DNA of 64,000 nucleotides. Source: Acinetobacter sp. NIPH 298 (GTDB lineage Bacteria; Pseudomonadota; Gammaproteobacteria; Pseudomonadales; Moraxellaceae). A model generated the notes under the pieces. That model did no database searches and was not told the origin of the DNA. It worked only from the letters and a program-made list of their open reading frames with translations. Positions 1-8,765 of the stretch are shown here, one piece after another. Position 1 is the stretch's first letter. Every line of letters begins with the position of its first letter. The position numbers were made by a program, and so were the translations under genes. Location of the stretch: the NCBI RefSeq assembly GCF_000369505.1, contig NZ_KB850055.1, forward strand, positions 2,103,513 to 2,167,512, written 5' to 3'.

Positions 1-40
1 TCAATTGACGCATTTGCTCAATCACTGAATTTTGTTCCAT
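1..40 (-). CDS. ligA: N-terminus of probable NAD-dependent DNA ligase LigA (partial)
   Basis: An ATG at 40-38 opens a frame that runs off the window edge. Only 13 codons are visible, starting MEQNSVIEQMRQL. The assignment rests mainly on context: in Acinetobacter the gene after smc and zipA is ligA, and LigA proteins begin with a similar short helix containing an EQMRQL-like stretch. The gene is separated from zipA by a hairpin terminator, so it may have its own promoter or depend on read-through. Too little is visible to confirm any catalytic motif. Confidence 0.5.
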   Translation of the reverse strand, partial: MEQNSVIEQMRQL

Positions 41-59
41 TTTTTTTCACCATATAAAA

Positions 60-76
60 GGGCGGAAAAACCGCCC
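60..76 (-). terminator. Rho-independent terminator after zipA
   Basis: A perfect 6-bp GC stem (GGGCGG/CCGCCC) with a 5-nt loop. On the minus strand it is followed by TTTTATA. It lies about 40 nt past the zipA stop and just before the presumed ligA start, so it would end or attenuate smc-zipA transcripts. Confidence 0.75.
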
Positions 77-113
77 TATAAAACATTTCACTGAATTTAT
101 TATAAAAGATTAA

Positions 114-1127
114 TCATGTTGCTGCTTGATTTGGACGATAATCAATCACATGATGACGCCAATGTTCTTTCAACTGTGGCGTAAACTCCAGATTATTTTC
201 GTCATAGACTTTGCCATCCACTTCACGCGCAATTAAGCCCGCAATACTGGTCATCATGTCATAACCAGTGACTGCCTTGCTATTTGGCAATGCCAAGAAA
301 AATGCCAAACCTTGCACTTGTTCAGTCGACAAGGTTTCCAAATCAAAACCAGCAGGTCCATGATCTGTGATACGTAATACGGAGAACATCAATGCACTTG
401 GTTCATCGGTATTTTCATAACGATGGAAACATGACATCTCACCAAAACGTAGACCATATTTAAGTAAAACTTTTAATGCCTTATCACCAGATAATGCACG
501 GCGTGGGTTTGGATAGACATTAAGGGCGATAATCTGTTCAGCCGTTGCTAATGCGCTTTCATCATCATAACGTTGCTGCTCATGCAGATGTACGTCCAAA
601 ATATTACTCTCGCCTTCGAAGTCAGCGATTTCTACGGTCTCAATATTTGGATTTAAGCTCAGTTCTGATTCAGGCTTGGTTTCCCCATCATTTTCCATCG
701 CCTCGGTTTCTGCTGATGCGACCGGTTCTACTTCTACAATTTTTTCCAATTGCGGCTCAGGTGTTTCAGTCTCACGGATGGGATCAATATCAACTTGTAC
801 TACAGGCTCAACCGTTTCTATATCAGCAACTACCGTGGTTTTTTCTTCAACTTCAACCAATTCCACAGGTTTCACAACTTGCGATTCAAGTTCAGTCGAT
901 TCAATCTTTAAACTCGGTTCAACACGTTCTGCCTCGATCTTCACCTGATCGTGTTGTAATTGATCACGCACATGACGAGGAATGACAGGCTGATTACTTT
1001 CAGGGTTAATATGCAACTCAGTTTCTAATGAAGGCTCAACTGGTTTTGGTTTTCTTAAAATCATGGTTAAGCCAACGAGCATAATCACAACGGCGATAAC
1101 AATGCCTATTATTGTATTCATTTCCAT
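114..1127 (-). CDS. zipA: Cell division protein ZipA
   Basis: ZipA is a membrane-anchored FtsZ-binding protein that tethers the Z-ring to the inner membrane. The protein has an N-terminal TM helix (roughly residues 4-22, MNTIIGIVIAVVIMLVG-like), then a long acidic Glu/Val/Pro-rich linker. A C-terminal domain of about 130 residues resembles the ZipA FtsZ-binding fold. A longer frame opens at a TTG at 1142 inside smc, but I chose the ATG at 1127: GGAG sits 7 nt upstream, and the smc stop codon lies at 1129-1131. Translation is therefore probably coupled to smc. An internal ATG at 1121 is a weaker alternative. The linker is highly acidic, as in other ZipA proteins. Confidence 0.88.
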   Translation of the reverse strand: MEMNTIIGIVIAVVIMLVGLTMILRKPKPVEPSLETELHINPESNQPVIPRHVRDQLQHDQVKIEAERVEPSLKIESTELESQVVKPVELVEVEEKTTVVADIETVEPVVQVDIDPIRETETPEPQLEKIVEVEPVASAETEAMENDGETKPESELSLNPNIETVEIADFEGESNILDVHLHEQQRYDDESALATAEQIIALNVYPNPRRALSGDKALKVLLKYGLRFGEMSCFHRYENTDEPSALMFSVLRITDHGPAGFDLETLSTEQVQGLAFFLALPNSKAVTGYDMMTSIAGLIAREVDGKVYDENNLEFTPQLKEHWRHHVIDYRPNQAAT

Positions 1128-1128
1128 A

Positions 1129-4100
1129 CTAAGACTCCGCAACTAACCCGTATTCTTTTGCCTGTTCTAAATCAACAGTCACTAATTTTGATGTACCTGG
1201 CTCAGGCATGGTCACTCCTAACAAATCTGTTGCCATTGTCATTGCCAATTTATTATGTGTAATGTAAATGAATTGCACCTGTTCAGAAAGCTCTTTTACC
1301 AAATTACAATAACGTTGCACGTTCGCATCGTCCAGTGGCGCATCAACTTCATCCAATACGCAAAACGGCGCAGGATTCAATCTAAAAATCGCAAATACCA
1401 ATGCCATTGCCGTTAAGGTCTTTTCGCCGCCAGAAAGTAGCGCCAAAGAACTGTTACGCTTGCCCAGTGGGCGCGCCATCAATTTCACACCTGACTGCCA
1501 ATCATCTTCAAGACTTAAAGTTGCTTCACCACCGCCAAATACCTTCGGAAATAACAACTGCAACTCTTGATTGACCTGATCAAAGGTAGTCATAAACAAC
1601 TTACGTGTTTCCTGATCAATACTTTTCATCGCATCTTTCAGTTGAGTTACGGTATTTTGTAAATCTTGCATTTGATGGCTCAGCTCATCAAAACGCTGTG
1701 AAACTTCTTCATATTCTTGCGATGCAGCCAAGTTGACTGCCCCAATTTTTTCAAATTGTTGCTGGGCTTTTTCGAGTTTCTGCTGATGGTCTTTGATTTC
1801 AATCAACACATCGGACAATGGTTCAGAATTGAGCGCTTTAAGCTGTTCTAAATAATGCTCGCGATCTGATTTAGCAGCCTGCCAAGCCAAACGTTTCTGT
1901 TCGAGTTGCTCACGCACCTGTTCATCTTTTTGCTGTGCCAAATGACGTTGTTCAGTAAGCTGTTGTTGTTTTTCTTGCACTTGATTCAATTCAAGCTGCC
2001 ATTCATTCCATGTTTTTTGCAGCTTTTCCGTTTGCTGCAATTGCTCTTGAAACTGGGATTCAAGATTTGGTAGCTCCAGCTGAATCGGATCAACAAACTT
2101 CTTCGCTTGTTCAATCTGCTCAATGATTTGTCGATATTGCGTTTTTAAGAACGAAATATCTTTCTCTAATAACTCAATTTGCTGATTGGCTTGAGCGGTT
2201 TGACGACGTAAATGTTCACGTTGTTGCTGTTGCTGAGTTAAATGTTGCTGCTGTTCATCCAACTGTTCAGTTAAATTTTCAACTTGAAACTGCAAGGTCT
2301 TGTAGTTCGGCAGGACGGCTTCTAGTTTGATCGCCAAAGCGTGTAAATCAATCTCCAAGTCATCACGCTGCATCGCATCTTCTTCAAGCTGCACATCCAG
2401 CTGTTTGAGCTGATCTGCCAATTGCTGTTGCTGCAATACAAAAGCCTGTGCCGTACTTTGTAACTTGGCAATCTCGATATCCAGTTGTTGCAGTTCTTTT
2501 TGCTTTTGCTTCAGACTTTGCTGCTGTTGTTGCAAAGCCTGTTGCTGTTGTTGCAAAACGTGCTGTTGTTGCGAAAATTGATGTTCCAAAGCAGATAACT
2601 GCGGCTGATTCTCAGCAAGTTGTTGCTCGATTTCTTCTAAACGTACTTGATGACTCAGCAAACCCTGTGCAGTTTGGCTATCTTCATCATAAAGTAAGCC
2701 AATAATCCAATCCGCCCCAACATGATAACCATCAAGAGTTAAAATTGATTGGGCTGGGTTTAAATCTTTTTGATGATCCAATGCTAATGCTAAATTTTCA
2801 GTCACAGCGACATTTGACCATAGCGAAGATTGAGGTGATTCGATCCATTCACTTAAACAAGTCAAATGCTGGATTTGAATCTGTTGCTGCTCAGATGACT
2901 TCAACTGACGCGCCACACCTTCTTGGAAAGACTGCTCATCATCCAGCAAATGCGCTTGCAACCACTTGGCTAAAAACTTCTCAATGATCGCTGCATGGGC
3001 TTTACCCTGAGCGCTTAAACGCAAGTTCTGCATCAAGCGCACAGCATCATGATGCTGCTTTGGGCTTTGTTTTGCCATCAACTGACTTAAATTCTTTTGC
3101 TCAGCCAATAAAACCTGAATATCTGTCTTGAGCGTCTGTAAATCGGTCTTACTCAACTGTTGCTGGTCTTGCTGGGTCTGCACGCTTTGCTGTAGCTGTT
3201 CAATGGCTGTTTCTAACGCAACAATCTCTTGCTGTAACTGCTGCTGGTGTCGTTGAAGTTGTGCCTGCTCATCCTGCTGTACTTGACCACGAATTTGGCT
3301 CGTTTGCGTTTGCAAGGTTTGTTTCTGTTGCTCTATGCGCGACACATTTTTTGTCAGTTGTTCGATTTGCGCAGCCATTTGCAACTTTTGCTGCTGTTGC
3401 TTGTCTACTTGGCTTTTTAACTGTTCAAACTGCTGCTGAGCTTGCTTATGCTGAGCTTGTAGATCACTTAAATTTTGCTCTGAGGATTGGGTTTGTTGTT
3501 CAAGTCCAATTAAAGCCTCGTTTTGCTCATCAAACTGAGTTGTTAAGGTTTCAACCTGTAATTCAGACAATTGCAAACGTTCTTTGCTTTGTGCTTTTTG
3601 TTGTTCAAGCTGAGCTAAACTGCTGCTGTTCTGCTGAAATAAACCCTGTTTTTGTTCCAATGTCATTTTCAATTCAGCCAGTTTTTTTTCTGCCTGTTGC
3701 CATTCTTGTTGCAACGGAGAGGACTGCTGAATTAAGCGTTGGAATAATGCACTGGTTGCCTCTAAATCATGTTCAATCGTATGTGACTCCGAACGAACCA
3801 ATTTAAAGCTTTCTCCAAGCTCAGTCATTTGCAAGGTATATTCTTGCTGTAACTTATGACTTTGATCGGCTTGAAAGGACAGAATTTCTATTTTTAAAGT
3901 TCGAATTTGAGTTTCTAAAGTTTTGTATTGAATCGCAGCTTCTGACTGCCGTTTTAATGTACGTAACTGTGATTTAAGTTCAGCCGCAATATCATCTAAT
4001 CGTGCAAGGTTTTGCTCAGTATGTTCTAAATGCTGTAGGGTCTCACGACGACGCGCTTGATAGCGAGAAACCCCTGCCGCCTCTTCAATAAATACCCGCA

Positions 4101-4578
4101 TTTCTTCAGGTTTGGCATCTACAAGGCGGTTGATCATCCCTTGTTCAATGACAGCATAAGAACGTGGCCCTAAACCTGTGCCCAAAAAGATATCGGTAAT
4201 ATCCCGGCGACGGCAACGTGTACCATTTAAGAAATACTCAGACTTACCTTCACGCGTGACTTGGCGACGTACAGCAAGTTCATTATAAGCATTGTATGCG
4301 CCGCCTAATTTACCGTAAGTATTATCAAAGCGAAGTTCGACACTGGCAACGCCTACAGGTTTACGTTTAGCTGTGCCTGTAAAGATGACATCCTGCATAC
4401 TGCCACCACGCAACTGACGTGCGCTAGACTCGCCCATAACCCAGCGAATCGCATCAATGACATTTGATTTTCCACAACCATTCGGCCCCACAACCGCCGT
4501 ACGGTTGGCCTTAAAATGTAAGGTGGTACTATCGGCAAAAGATTTAAAGCCGGAAAGTTTTAAACTGCTTAAACGCAT
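1129..4578 (-). CDS. smc: Chromosome segregation ATPase SMC
   Basis: SMC proteins are dimeric coiled-coil ATPases that organise and help segregate the chromosome. A Walker A motif GPNGCGKSN is at residues 31-39. The C-terminal head has the ABC signature LLSGGEKTLTAMAL and the Walker B CVLDEVDAPLDD. Between them are two long coiled-coil arms around a hinge of roughly residues 500-650. The length of 1149 aa is typical. The arms are extremely Gln-rich, with several runs of four or five Gln encoded by mixed CAA/CAG. It is the first gene of an smc-zipA pair. No ScpA or ScpB gene lies in the window. Confidence 0.95.
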   Translation of the reverse strand: MRLSSLKLSGFKSFADSTTLHFKANRTAVVGPNGCGKSNVIDAIRWVMGESSARQLRGGSMQDVIFTGTAKRKPVGVASVELRFDNTYGKLGGAYNAYNELAVRRQVTREGKSEYFLNGTRCRRRDITDIFLGTGLGPRSYAVIEQGMINRLVDAKPEEMRVFIEEAAGVSRYQARRRETLQHLEHTEQNLARLDDIAAELKSQLRTLKRQSEAAIQYKTLETQIRTLKIEILSFQADQSHKLQQEYTLQMTELGESFKLVRSESHTIEHDLEATSALFQRLIQQSSPLQQEWQQAEKKLAELKMTLEQKQGLFQQNSSSLAQLEQQKAQSKERLQLSELQVETLTTQFDEQNEALIGLEQQTQSSEQNLSDLQAQHKQAQQQFEQLKSQVDKQQQQKLQMAAQIEQLTKNVSRIEQQKQTLQTQTSQIRGQVQQDEQAQLQRHQQQLQQEIVALETAIEQLQQSVQTQQDQQQLSKTDLQTLKTDIQVLLAEQKNLSQLMAKQSPKQHHDAVRLMQNLRLSAQGKAHAAIIEKFLAKWLQAHLLDDEQSFQEGVARQLKSSEQQQIQIQHLTCLSEWIESPQSSLWSNVAVTENLALALDHQKDLNPAQSILTLDGYHVGADWIIGLLYDEDSQTAQGLLSHQVRLEEIEQQLAENQPQLSALEHQFSQQQHVLQQQQQALQQQQQSLKQKQKELQQLDIEIAKLQSTAQAFVLQQQQLADQLKQLDVQLEEDAMQRDDLEIDLHALAIKLEAVLPNYKTLQFQVENLTEQLDEQQQHLTQQQQQREHLRRQTAQANQQIELLEKDISFLKTQYRQIIEQIEQAKKFVDPIQLELPNLESQFQEQLQQTEKLQKTWNEWQLELNQVQEKQQQLTEQRHLAQQKDEQVREQLEQKRLAWQAAKSDREHYLEQLKALNSEPLSDVLIEIKDHQQKLEKAQQQFEKIGAVNLAASQEYEEVSQRFDELSHQMQDLQNTVTQLKDAMKSIDQETRKLFMTTFDQVNQELQLLFPKVFGGGEATLSLEDDWQSGVKLMARPLGKRNSSLALLSGGEKTLTAMALVFAIFRLNPAPFCVLDEVDAPLDDANVQRYCNLVKELSEQVQFIYITHNKLAMTMATDLLGVTMPEPGTSKLVTVDLEQAKEYGLVAES
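1135..1138 (-). promoter_or_regulatory. zipA ribosome binding site inside the end of smc
   Basis: GGAG lies within the last codons of smc, 7 nt before the ATG at 1127. It decides the zipA start against the upstream in-frame TTG and suggests translational coupling of smc and zipA. Confidence 0.6.
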
Positions 4579-4599
4579 ACTGCCGTATCTTAACCCTAA

Positions 4600-5295
4600 T
4601 TAGCGGCGTGAGCGTCTCGCCCAAGCCAATTCAATCTGTTTCATACGTGTCAGAGATTCCAACACAAGGTTGCGTAAGTGTCGACAAAAATCCTCCATAA
4701 ATAAAGCAGCTTGTTGTGATTTTCGGATCAAAATAGCATCAATCACCAATTTAAACAGGGTAAATGATTCTTGTAACTCACGACGTGAGGTATTTAAGGT
4801 TAAAAAATAGCTACGACGTAACGATGGCAACAGTTCTTTATAAAACTGCATCAAATAAGGATTCGCCACCATATCGTGTTGTTCTGCTAAATATTTAAAG
4901 ATCGCATCATAAAATTTTTCAATATCCCCCGCACGAACAAACTCAACCAATTCGTCCAACAATGCTTGTAATTGCTCTGCTTCGTTGACACGCCAAGTTT
5001 CACTGATGCGTTGCACGATATGCCCAAGTACCATCACATTGGTATCAAATAATGCCTTGACCTGTTGAGCAGACATTTCAGAGACAATCGCCCCTCGACG
5101 CGGAAAAATTTCGATCAAATAGGTTCGTTCAAGTAATAACAACGCTTCACGGACAGAGCCACGACTGACATCTAATTCTTTAGCGATGCGTAATTCTTGA
5201 ATACGTTCGCCCTCAACCAGCTCACCGCTAATGATTTGTTCACTAATATATTTTGCAATCTGTTCAGAAAGACTATCAGCCTCTTCGAGATTCAT
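4600..5295 (-). CDS. GntR-family (FCD/FadR-type) transcriptional regulator
   Basis: The protein has an N-terminal winged helix-turn-helix of the GntR family (about residues 8-75, including LRIAKELDVSRGSVREALLLLE). An all-helical C-terminal domain of about 150 residues looks like the FCD ligand-binding class. The start is supported by GAGGGA just upstream of the ATG. It ends 21 nt before smc and could be co-transcribed with it, though it has a 400-nt upstream region of its own. FCD regulators usually respond to small organic acids; the ligand and targets cannot be told from the sequence. Confidence 0.85.
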   Translation of the reverse strand: MNLEEADSLSEQIAKYISEQIISGELVEGERIQELRIAKELDVSRGSVREALLLLERTYLIEIFPRRGAIVSEMSAQQVKALFDTNVMVLGHIVQRISETWRVNEAEQLQALLDELVEFVRAGDIEKFYDAIFKYLAEQHDMVANPYLMQFYKELLPSLRRSYFLTLNTSRRELQESFTLFKLVIDAILIRKSQQAALFMEDFCRHLRNLVLESLTRMKQIELAWARRSRR

Positions 5296-5703
5296 GAGTC
5301 CCTCGCTATCTTTGTTATACGCATTTTCCGATACTGGTTGTGCTTTTTTGTTTTAACTGATCTTAGTGTATAAATTCTATATCATTGTCAGACAATTTCA
5401 TTGCTTTTTAAGCCAATCGCACTAAAAACTAGGTTAAAGCACTCAATTTTAATAAAAACCCAAGATTTTCTATTTTTAATATCAGATATTTACATTTTTT
5501 TATCGCATTTGACCGCACATCCGAAAGATAAAATATGACCAATTTTTTATTGATTAAAATCACATAAAATTAAAATTTAATGAATAAAAACACTTTTAAA
5601 AAGTCTGATTTGAAATCGGGCAATCCGCAGACCAATCTCAACCCGATGACCATCGAAACATGCTTGCCGCGATGGAGATCTATTCAACATTCAACGCGCA
5701 AGC
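5296..5703. other. 408-nt intergenic region; AT-rich with a GC-richer structured end
   Basis: No credible ORF is present. The half near the GntR gene is very AT-rich and probably holds its promoter. Bases about 5615-5702, next to the TauE gene end, are GC-richer and contain two nested inverted repeats: ATCGGG with CCCGAT (about 5615-5648) and GCTTGC with GCAAGC (about 5670-5702). These could form an RNA structure at the 3' end of the TauE-family transcript. A T-run follows on the minus strand near 5600. Confidence 0.4.
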
Positions 5704-6510
5704 TTACATCAGTCCTTTATAGACAAAATAACAACCCACGGTGACCAGTAAACCAGCGAAACATTTTTTCAGCATCGCAGGTGATAAACGATGTGCCACT
5801 TTTGCACCTACTTTTGCTGTGATAAAGCTCATCACACTAATGCCGAGAAAAGCATAAATATGCACATAGCCAATGGTATTTGGCACATTGATTTGTTCTT
5901 TGGCGCCAAACCACATAAAGCCAACTGCACCTGCCGCTGCGATCGGCAAACCACAAGCTGCTGATGTGGCAACCGCTTTTTGCATCACCACCCCATATCG
6001 ATTTAAAAATGGAACGGTTAAGCTTCCCCCACCAATCCCAAAAATTGCCGAGGCTACACCAATACCACCACCCGCAGCAAACTGGATCGGTGCAGAAGGT
6101 AAATGTCGACTGGAATTGACCACAGCATAAGCCCCTTTGAACATCTTATATGCCATCCAAATTGCAAATACACCGATCACCAATTGCAAATGTTGTCCTG
6201 ACATTAGATCAGCAATCCCAGCACCAAGAAATGAGCCTAGAACCAATCCTGGCGCTAAATTTCGAAATACAGGCCAAAGTACCGCACCTTGCCGATGATG
6301 TGCCATCACCGAGCTAATTGAGGTCACAATGATCGTTGCCAAGGAAGTACCAATTGCAATATGCATAATGACATTCGGGTCATAATTCATTTGAGTAAAG
6401 ACGATATATAAAATTGGTACAATAATTAAACCACCACCTACGCCGAATAGCCCCGCTGTAAATCCTGCGATTGCACCAATCAACAAATATATGATTAACT
6501 CCATAAACAC
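5704..6510 (-). CDS. TauE/SafE-family membrane permease (sulfite/organosulfonate exporter family)
   Basis: A polytopic inner-membrane protein of 268 aa with about eight hydrophobic segments. It has the family's internal duplication: a glycine-rich motif GLFGVGGGLIIVP near the N-terminus is echoed by AIFGIGGGSLTVPF near residue 160. Members export sulfite, sulfoacetate or related anions, but the substrate here is not readable. The listed start is a GTG at 6510; an ATG two codons downstream (6504) is possible. It is divergent from birA, with only 23 nt between the starts, so the two promoters must overlap neighbouring coding sequence or each other. Confidence 0.88.
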   Translation of the reverse strand: MFMELIIYLLIGAIAGFTAGLFGVGGGLIIVPILYIVFTQMNYDPNVIMHIAIGTSLATIIVTSISSVMAHHRQGAVLWPVFRNLAPGLVLGSFLGAGIADLMSGQHLQLVIGVFAIWMAYKMFKGAYAVVNSSRHLPSAPIQFAAGGGIGVASAIFGIGGGSLTVPFLNRYGVVMQKAVATSAACGLPIAAAGAVGFMWFGAKEQINVPNTIGYVHIYAFLGISVMSFITAKVGAKVAHRLSPAMLKKCFAGLLVTVGCYFVYKGLM

Positions 6511-6533
6511 ATGACCACTCTACTTTTAAAACG

Positions 6534-7286
6534 ATGGATGATTTCGCAACCCGCCAGCTACAGCAATTATTGAACGCAAAAAATCAATATCCTGAAGTGG
6601 TTTTACTCAAAACGACCACGACATCAACCAATGATGATATGCGTGAAATTGCGCAAAAAGGCATTACAACAGGATTGGTATGCAGTGCACAACAAACACA
6701 AGGCCGTGGTCAACACCAACGACAATGGGTGTCTCCTGAAGGCAACGTTTATTTAAGCACACTGATTCAAAGCAAAACAGCATTAGATGGTCGCCTTGCA
6801 CTGGAGGTTGCCCTGAATATTTTACAGATGCCAAGCCTGCAAGATTTAAACTTACAAGTTAAATGGCCAAATGATCTATACAGCCCACAAGGTAAATGGG
6901 GCGGGATTTTGGTTGAGCCGCTCTCAGCTAATCAAGCCATTGTGGGTGTAGGGATCAATTTAAATACCCCAGCGATTGAAAGTGCAGATCAACCGATTAC
7001 TTCTTTACAGATGTTAGGTTTAGAGCAGATTGATCGCTTAAGTTTGATCGCTGAGTTGTACACGGCGATTCAACAAGCCTCTCGGTGGTTTGAACATGGT
7101 TGTTATAATTTGGCAGACCGCTTTAATCATCACGCGATCTGGCTCAATCAACAGGTTGAGTTTGAACATGCTCAAGGCAAAGTTCAGGGCATCTTTCAAG
7201 GGATTTCAAATGATGGTGCGGTCATGATCCAAACGAATCAACTACAGCACTTCTATCAAGGTCGTTTACGACTTACGTCCGTTTGA
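6534..7286 (+). CDS. birA: Biotin--[acetyl-CoA-carboxylase] ligase BirA (catalytic form)
   Basis: BirA attaches biotin to the acetyl-CoA carboxylase carrier protein through biotinyl-AMP. The biotin/ATP loop appears as GRGQHQR, a variant of GRGRRGR, and the catalytic signature VKWPNDLY is present near residue 105. The C-terminal SH3-like domain is also present. At 250 aa it lacks the N-terminal DNA-binding winged helix of the E. coli enzyme, so it should be a ligase without direct operator binding (group I). It is followed by coaX after 15 nt, and the pair looks like one operon. Confidence 0.93.
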   Translation: MDDFATRQLQQLLNAKNQYPEVVLLKTTTTSTNDDMREIAQKGITTGLVCSAQQTQGRGQHQRQWVSPEGNVYLSTLIQSKTALDGRLALEVALNILQMPSLQDLNLQVKWPNDLYSPQGKWGGILVEPLSANQAIVGVGINLNTPAIESADQPITSLQMLGLEQIDRLSLIAELYTAIQQASRWFEHGCYNLADRFNHHAIWLNQQVEFEHAQGKVQGIFQGISNDGAVMIQTNQLQHFYQGRLRLTSV

Positions 7287-7301
7287 GGAAATCACCGTCC
7301 T

Positions 7302-8045
7302 ATGAAAAGCTTATGGCTCGATATTGGTAACACCCGCTTAAAATACTGGATCACAGAACAAGATCAGGTGATTGAACACGCTGCCGAGTTACATCTACAG
7401 TCTCCTGCTGATTTATTATTAGGTTTGATTCAACACTTCCGCTATCAAAATTTGAGTCGGGTGGGCATTTCTTCAGTGCTGGATACTGAAAATAATCAAC
7501 GCATCCAAATCATCCTCGATATTCTAAATATCCCGATCATTTTTGCACAAGTTCATGCCGAATATGCAGGTTTAACATGTGGCTATGATGACCCTAGCCA
7601 ACTCGGGATTGACCGTTGGCTTCAAGTCTTGGCAGTGGCAAAGCCAAATGAAAGCTTTTGTGTAATCGGTTGCGGCACCGCTCTCACGATTGACCTCGTG
7701 AAAGATTTACAACATTTAGGTGGCTATATTCTGCCAAATTTGTATCTGCAGCGCGATGCACTTATTCAAAATACCAAAGGCATTAAAATTCCTGATTCCG
7801 CCTTCGATAATTTAAAACCTGGTCACAATACTGTTGATGCAGTTCATCATGGGATTTTACTGGGACTGATCAGTAGTATTGAGCAAATCATGCAGCAGTC
7901 ACCGAAGAATCTGATCTTAACAGGCGGTGATGCACATTTATTTGCCAAGTTCTTGAATCACTATCAACCACAAGTAGAATCAGATTTATTACTGAAGGGA
8001 TTGAAAACCTATGTTCAACTCAATTCGGCTTTCACTAAAGTTTGA
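7302..8045 (+). CDS. coaX: Type III pantothenate kinase CoaX
   Basis: It catalyses the first step of coenzyme A synthesis. The ASKHA-fold phosphate-1 motif is [12 protein letters not shown] at the N-terminus. The [11 protein letters not shown] segment, the [10 protein letters not shown] motif, GYILPN and a late TGGDA segment all match CoaX. Its 247 aa is normal for the family. A GAGGAAA element precedes the ATG. It pairs with birA, as in several gammaproteobacteria. The 3' end overlaps the convergent hydrolase gene by 31 nt. Confidence 0.92.
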   Translation: MKSLWLDIGNTRLKYWITEQDQVIEHAAELHLQSPADLLLGLIQHFRYQNLSRVGISSVLDTENNQRIQIILDILNIPIIFAQVHAEYAGLTCGYDDPSQLGIDRWLQVLAVAKPNESFCVIGCGTALTIDLVKDLQHLGGYILPNLYLQRDALIQNTKGIKIPDSAFDNLKPGHNTVDAVHHGILLGLISSIEQIMQQSPKNLILTGGDAHLFAKFLNHYQPQVESDLLLKGLKTYVQLNSAFTKV

Positions 8046-8602
8046 AGTATCTGTAATAACTGTGAAAACTCAACATAACCATCTTCTGCACAAAAGTGCC
8101 CCGCCTGATTCACTTCGATCAATTGGGCATTTAGCATATGTGAAAATTTAAAGCTAAATGGAACAGGTACGATAGGGTCATTGCTAGAAAATAACACCAC
8201 ACGACGCTGTATATTTTGCCTCAATATTCCACTATCAAAAGGTGAGTGACCAATAAATAGATTCAACTCAGGATGCTGTGGCAACGGCTCATGAAAAGGT
8301 GCGATAAATACCCCCGCTTTTATGGTTTTTTGTTGCAGCTTCTTTGTAAGAAACCGAGCAACAGCCACGCAGGAAAGCCCATGAGCAACCACAATACTGT
8401 GCTCATTTAATTTTTTTAACTGTGCCTCTAAACATGTGTGCCAAATTTCGCTATCTGGATGACTTGCATCTGCCAAAAAAACGCGTTCAACGGTGACACT
8501 CATTTGTTTTAGCTGTTGTTCTAGCCATAGATACCAATGTTGTTCAGGGTCAGCATTCACACAATGTGTGATATAAATCGTATTGACTAAATTATGCGAC
8601 AT
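8015..8602 (-). CDS. Small alpha/beta hydrolase (RBBP9/YdeN-like)
   Basis: A serine-hydrolase fold of about 195 aa. The nucleophile elbow is HGLSCVA, a catalytic Asp is likely in SSNDPIVP, and a catalytic His in [10 protein letters not shown]. The size and motif spacing match the RBBP9/YdeN family, which lacks a large cap domain. The frame extends to a TTG at 8620, but the ATG at 8602 (MSHNLVN) is the more likely start. The gene overlaps the end of coaX by 31 nt tail to tail, with no terminator between them. The substrate is unknown. Confidence 0.8.
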   Translation of the reverse strand: MSHNLVNTIYITHCVNADPEQHWYLWLEQQLKQMSVTVERVFLADASHPDSEIWHTCLEAQLKKLNEHSIVVAHGLSCVAVARFLTKKLQQKTIKAGVFIAPFHEPLPQHPELNLFIGHSPFDSGILRQNIQRRVVLFSSNDPIVPVPFSFKFSHMLNAQLIEVNQAGHFCAEDGYVEFSQLLQILQTLVKAELS

Positions 8603-8726
8603 AGTTAACACTATTTTCAATATAAAACATAGATTTAAAGCTAATTTTCTTCTTTTAATCTTTGATTAGATATTGATATTTTGTATCAATTTTATACAGA
8701 TCACAGCCATTCAAACTCAATAAAAA

Positions 8727-8745
8727 AAGGCGCAGATTGCGCCTT
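8727..8745. terminator. Bidirectional hairpin terminator after ffh
   Basis: An 8-bp perfect stem (AAGGCGCA/TGCGCCTT) with a 3-nt loop and A-run and T-run on both sides, 21 nt past the ffh stop. It can act for ffh on the minus strand. Confidence 0.85.
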
Positions 8746-8765
8746 TTTTTCCAGATGTAGATCGG

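Noticed and set aside
545..985. 146-aa plus-strand ORF antisense to zipA
   Set aside because: Lies wholly within the zipA linker on the other strand, with a composition explained by the Glu/Val repeats; no ribosome site or family resemblance.
3261..3806. 181-aa plus-strand ORF antisense to smc
   Set aside because: A shadow of the Gln-rich coiled-coil codons; no coding features of its own.
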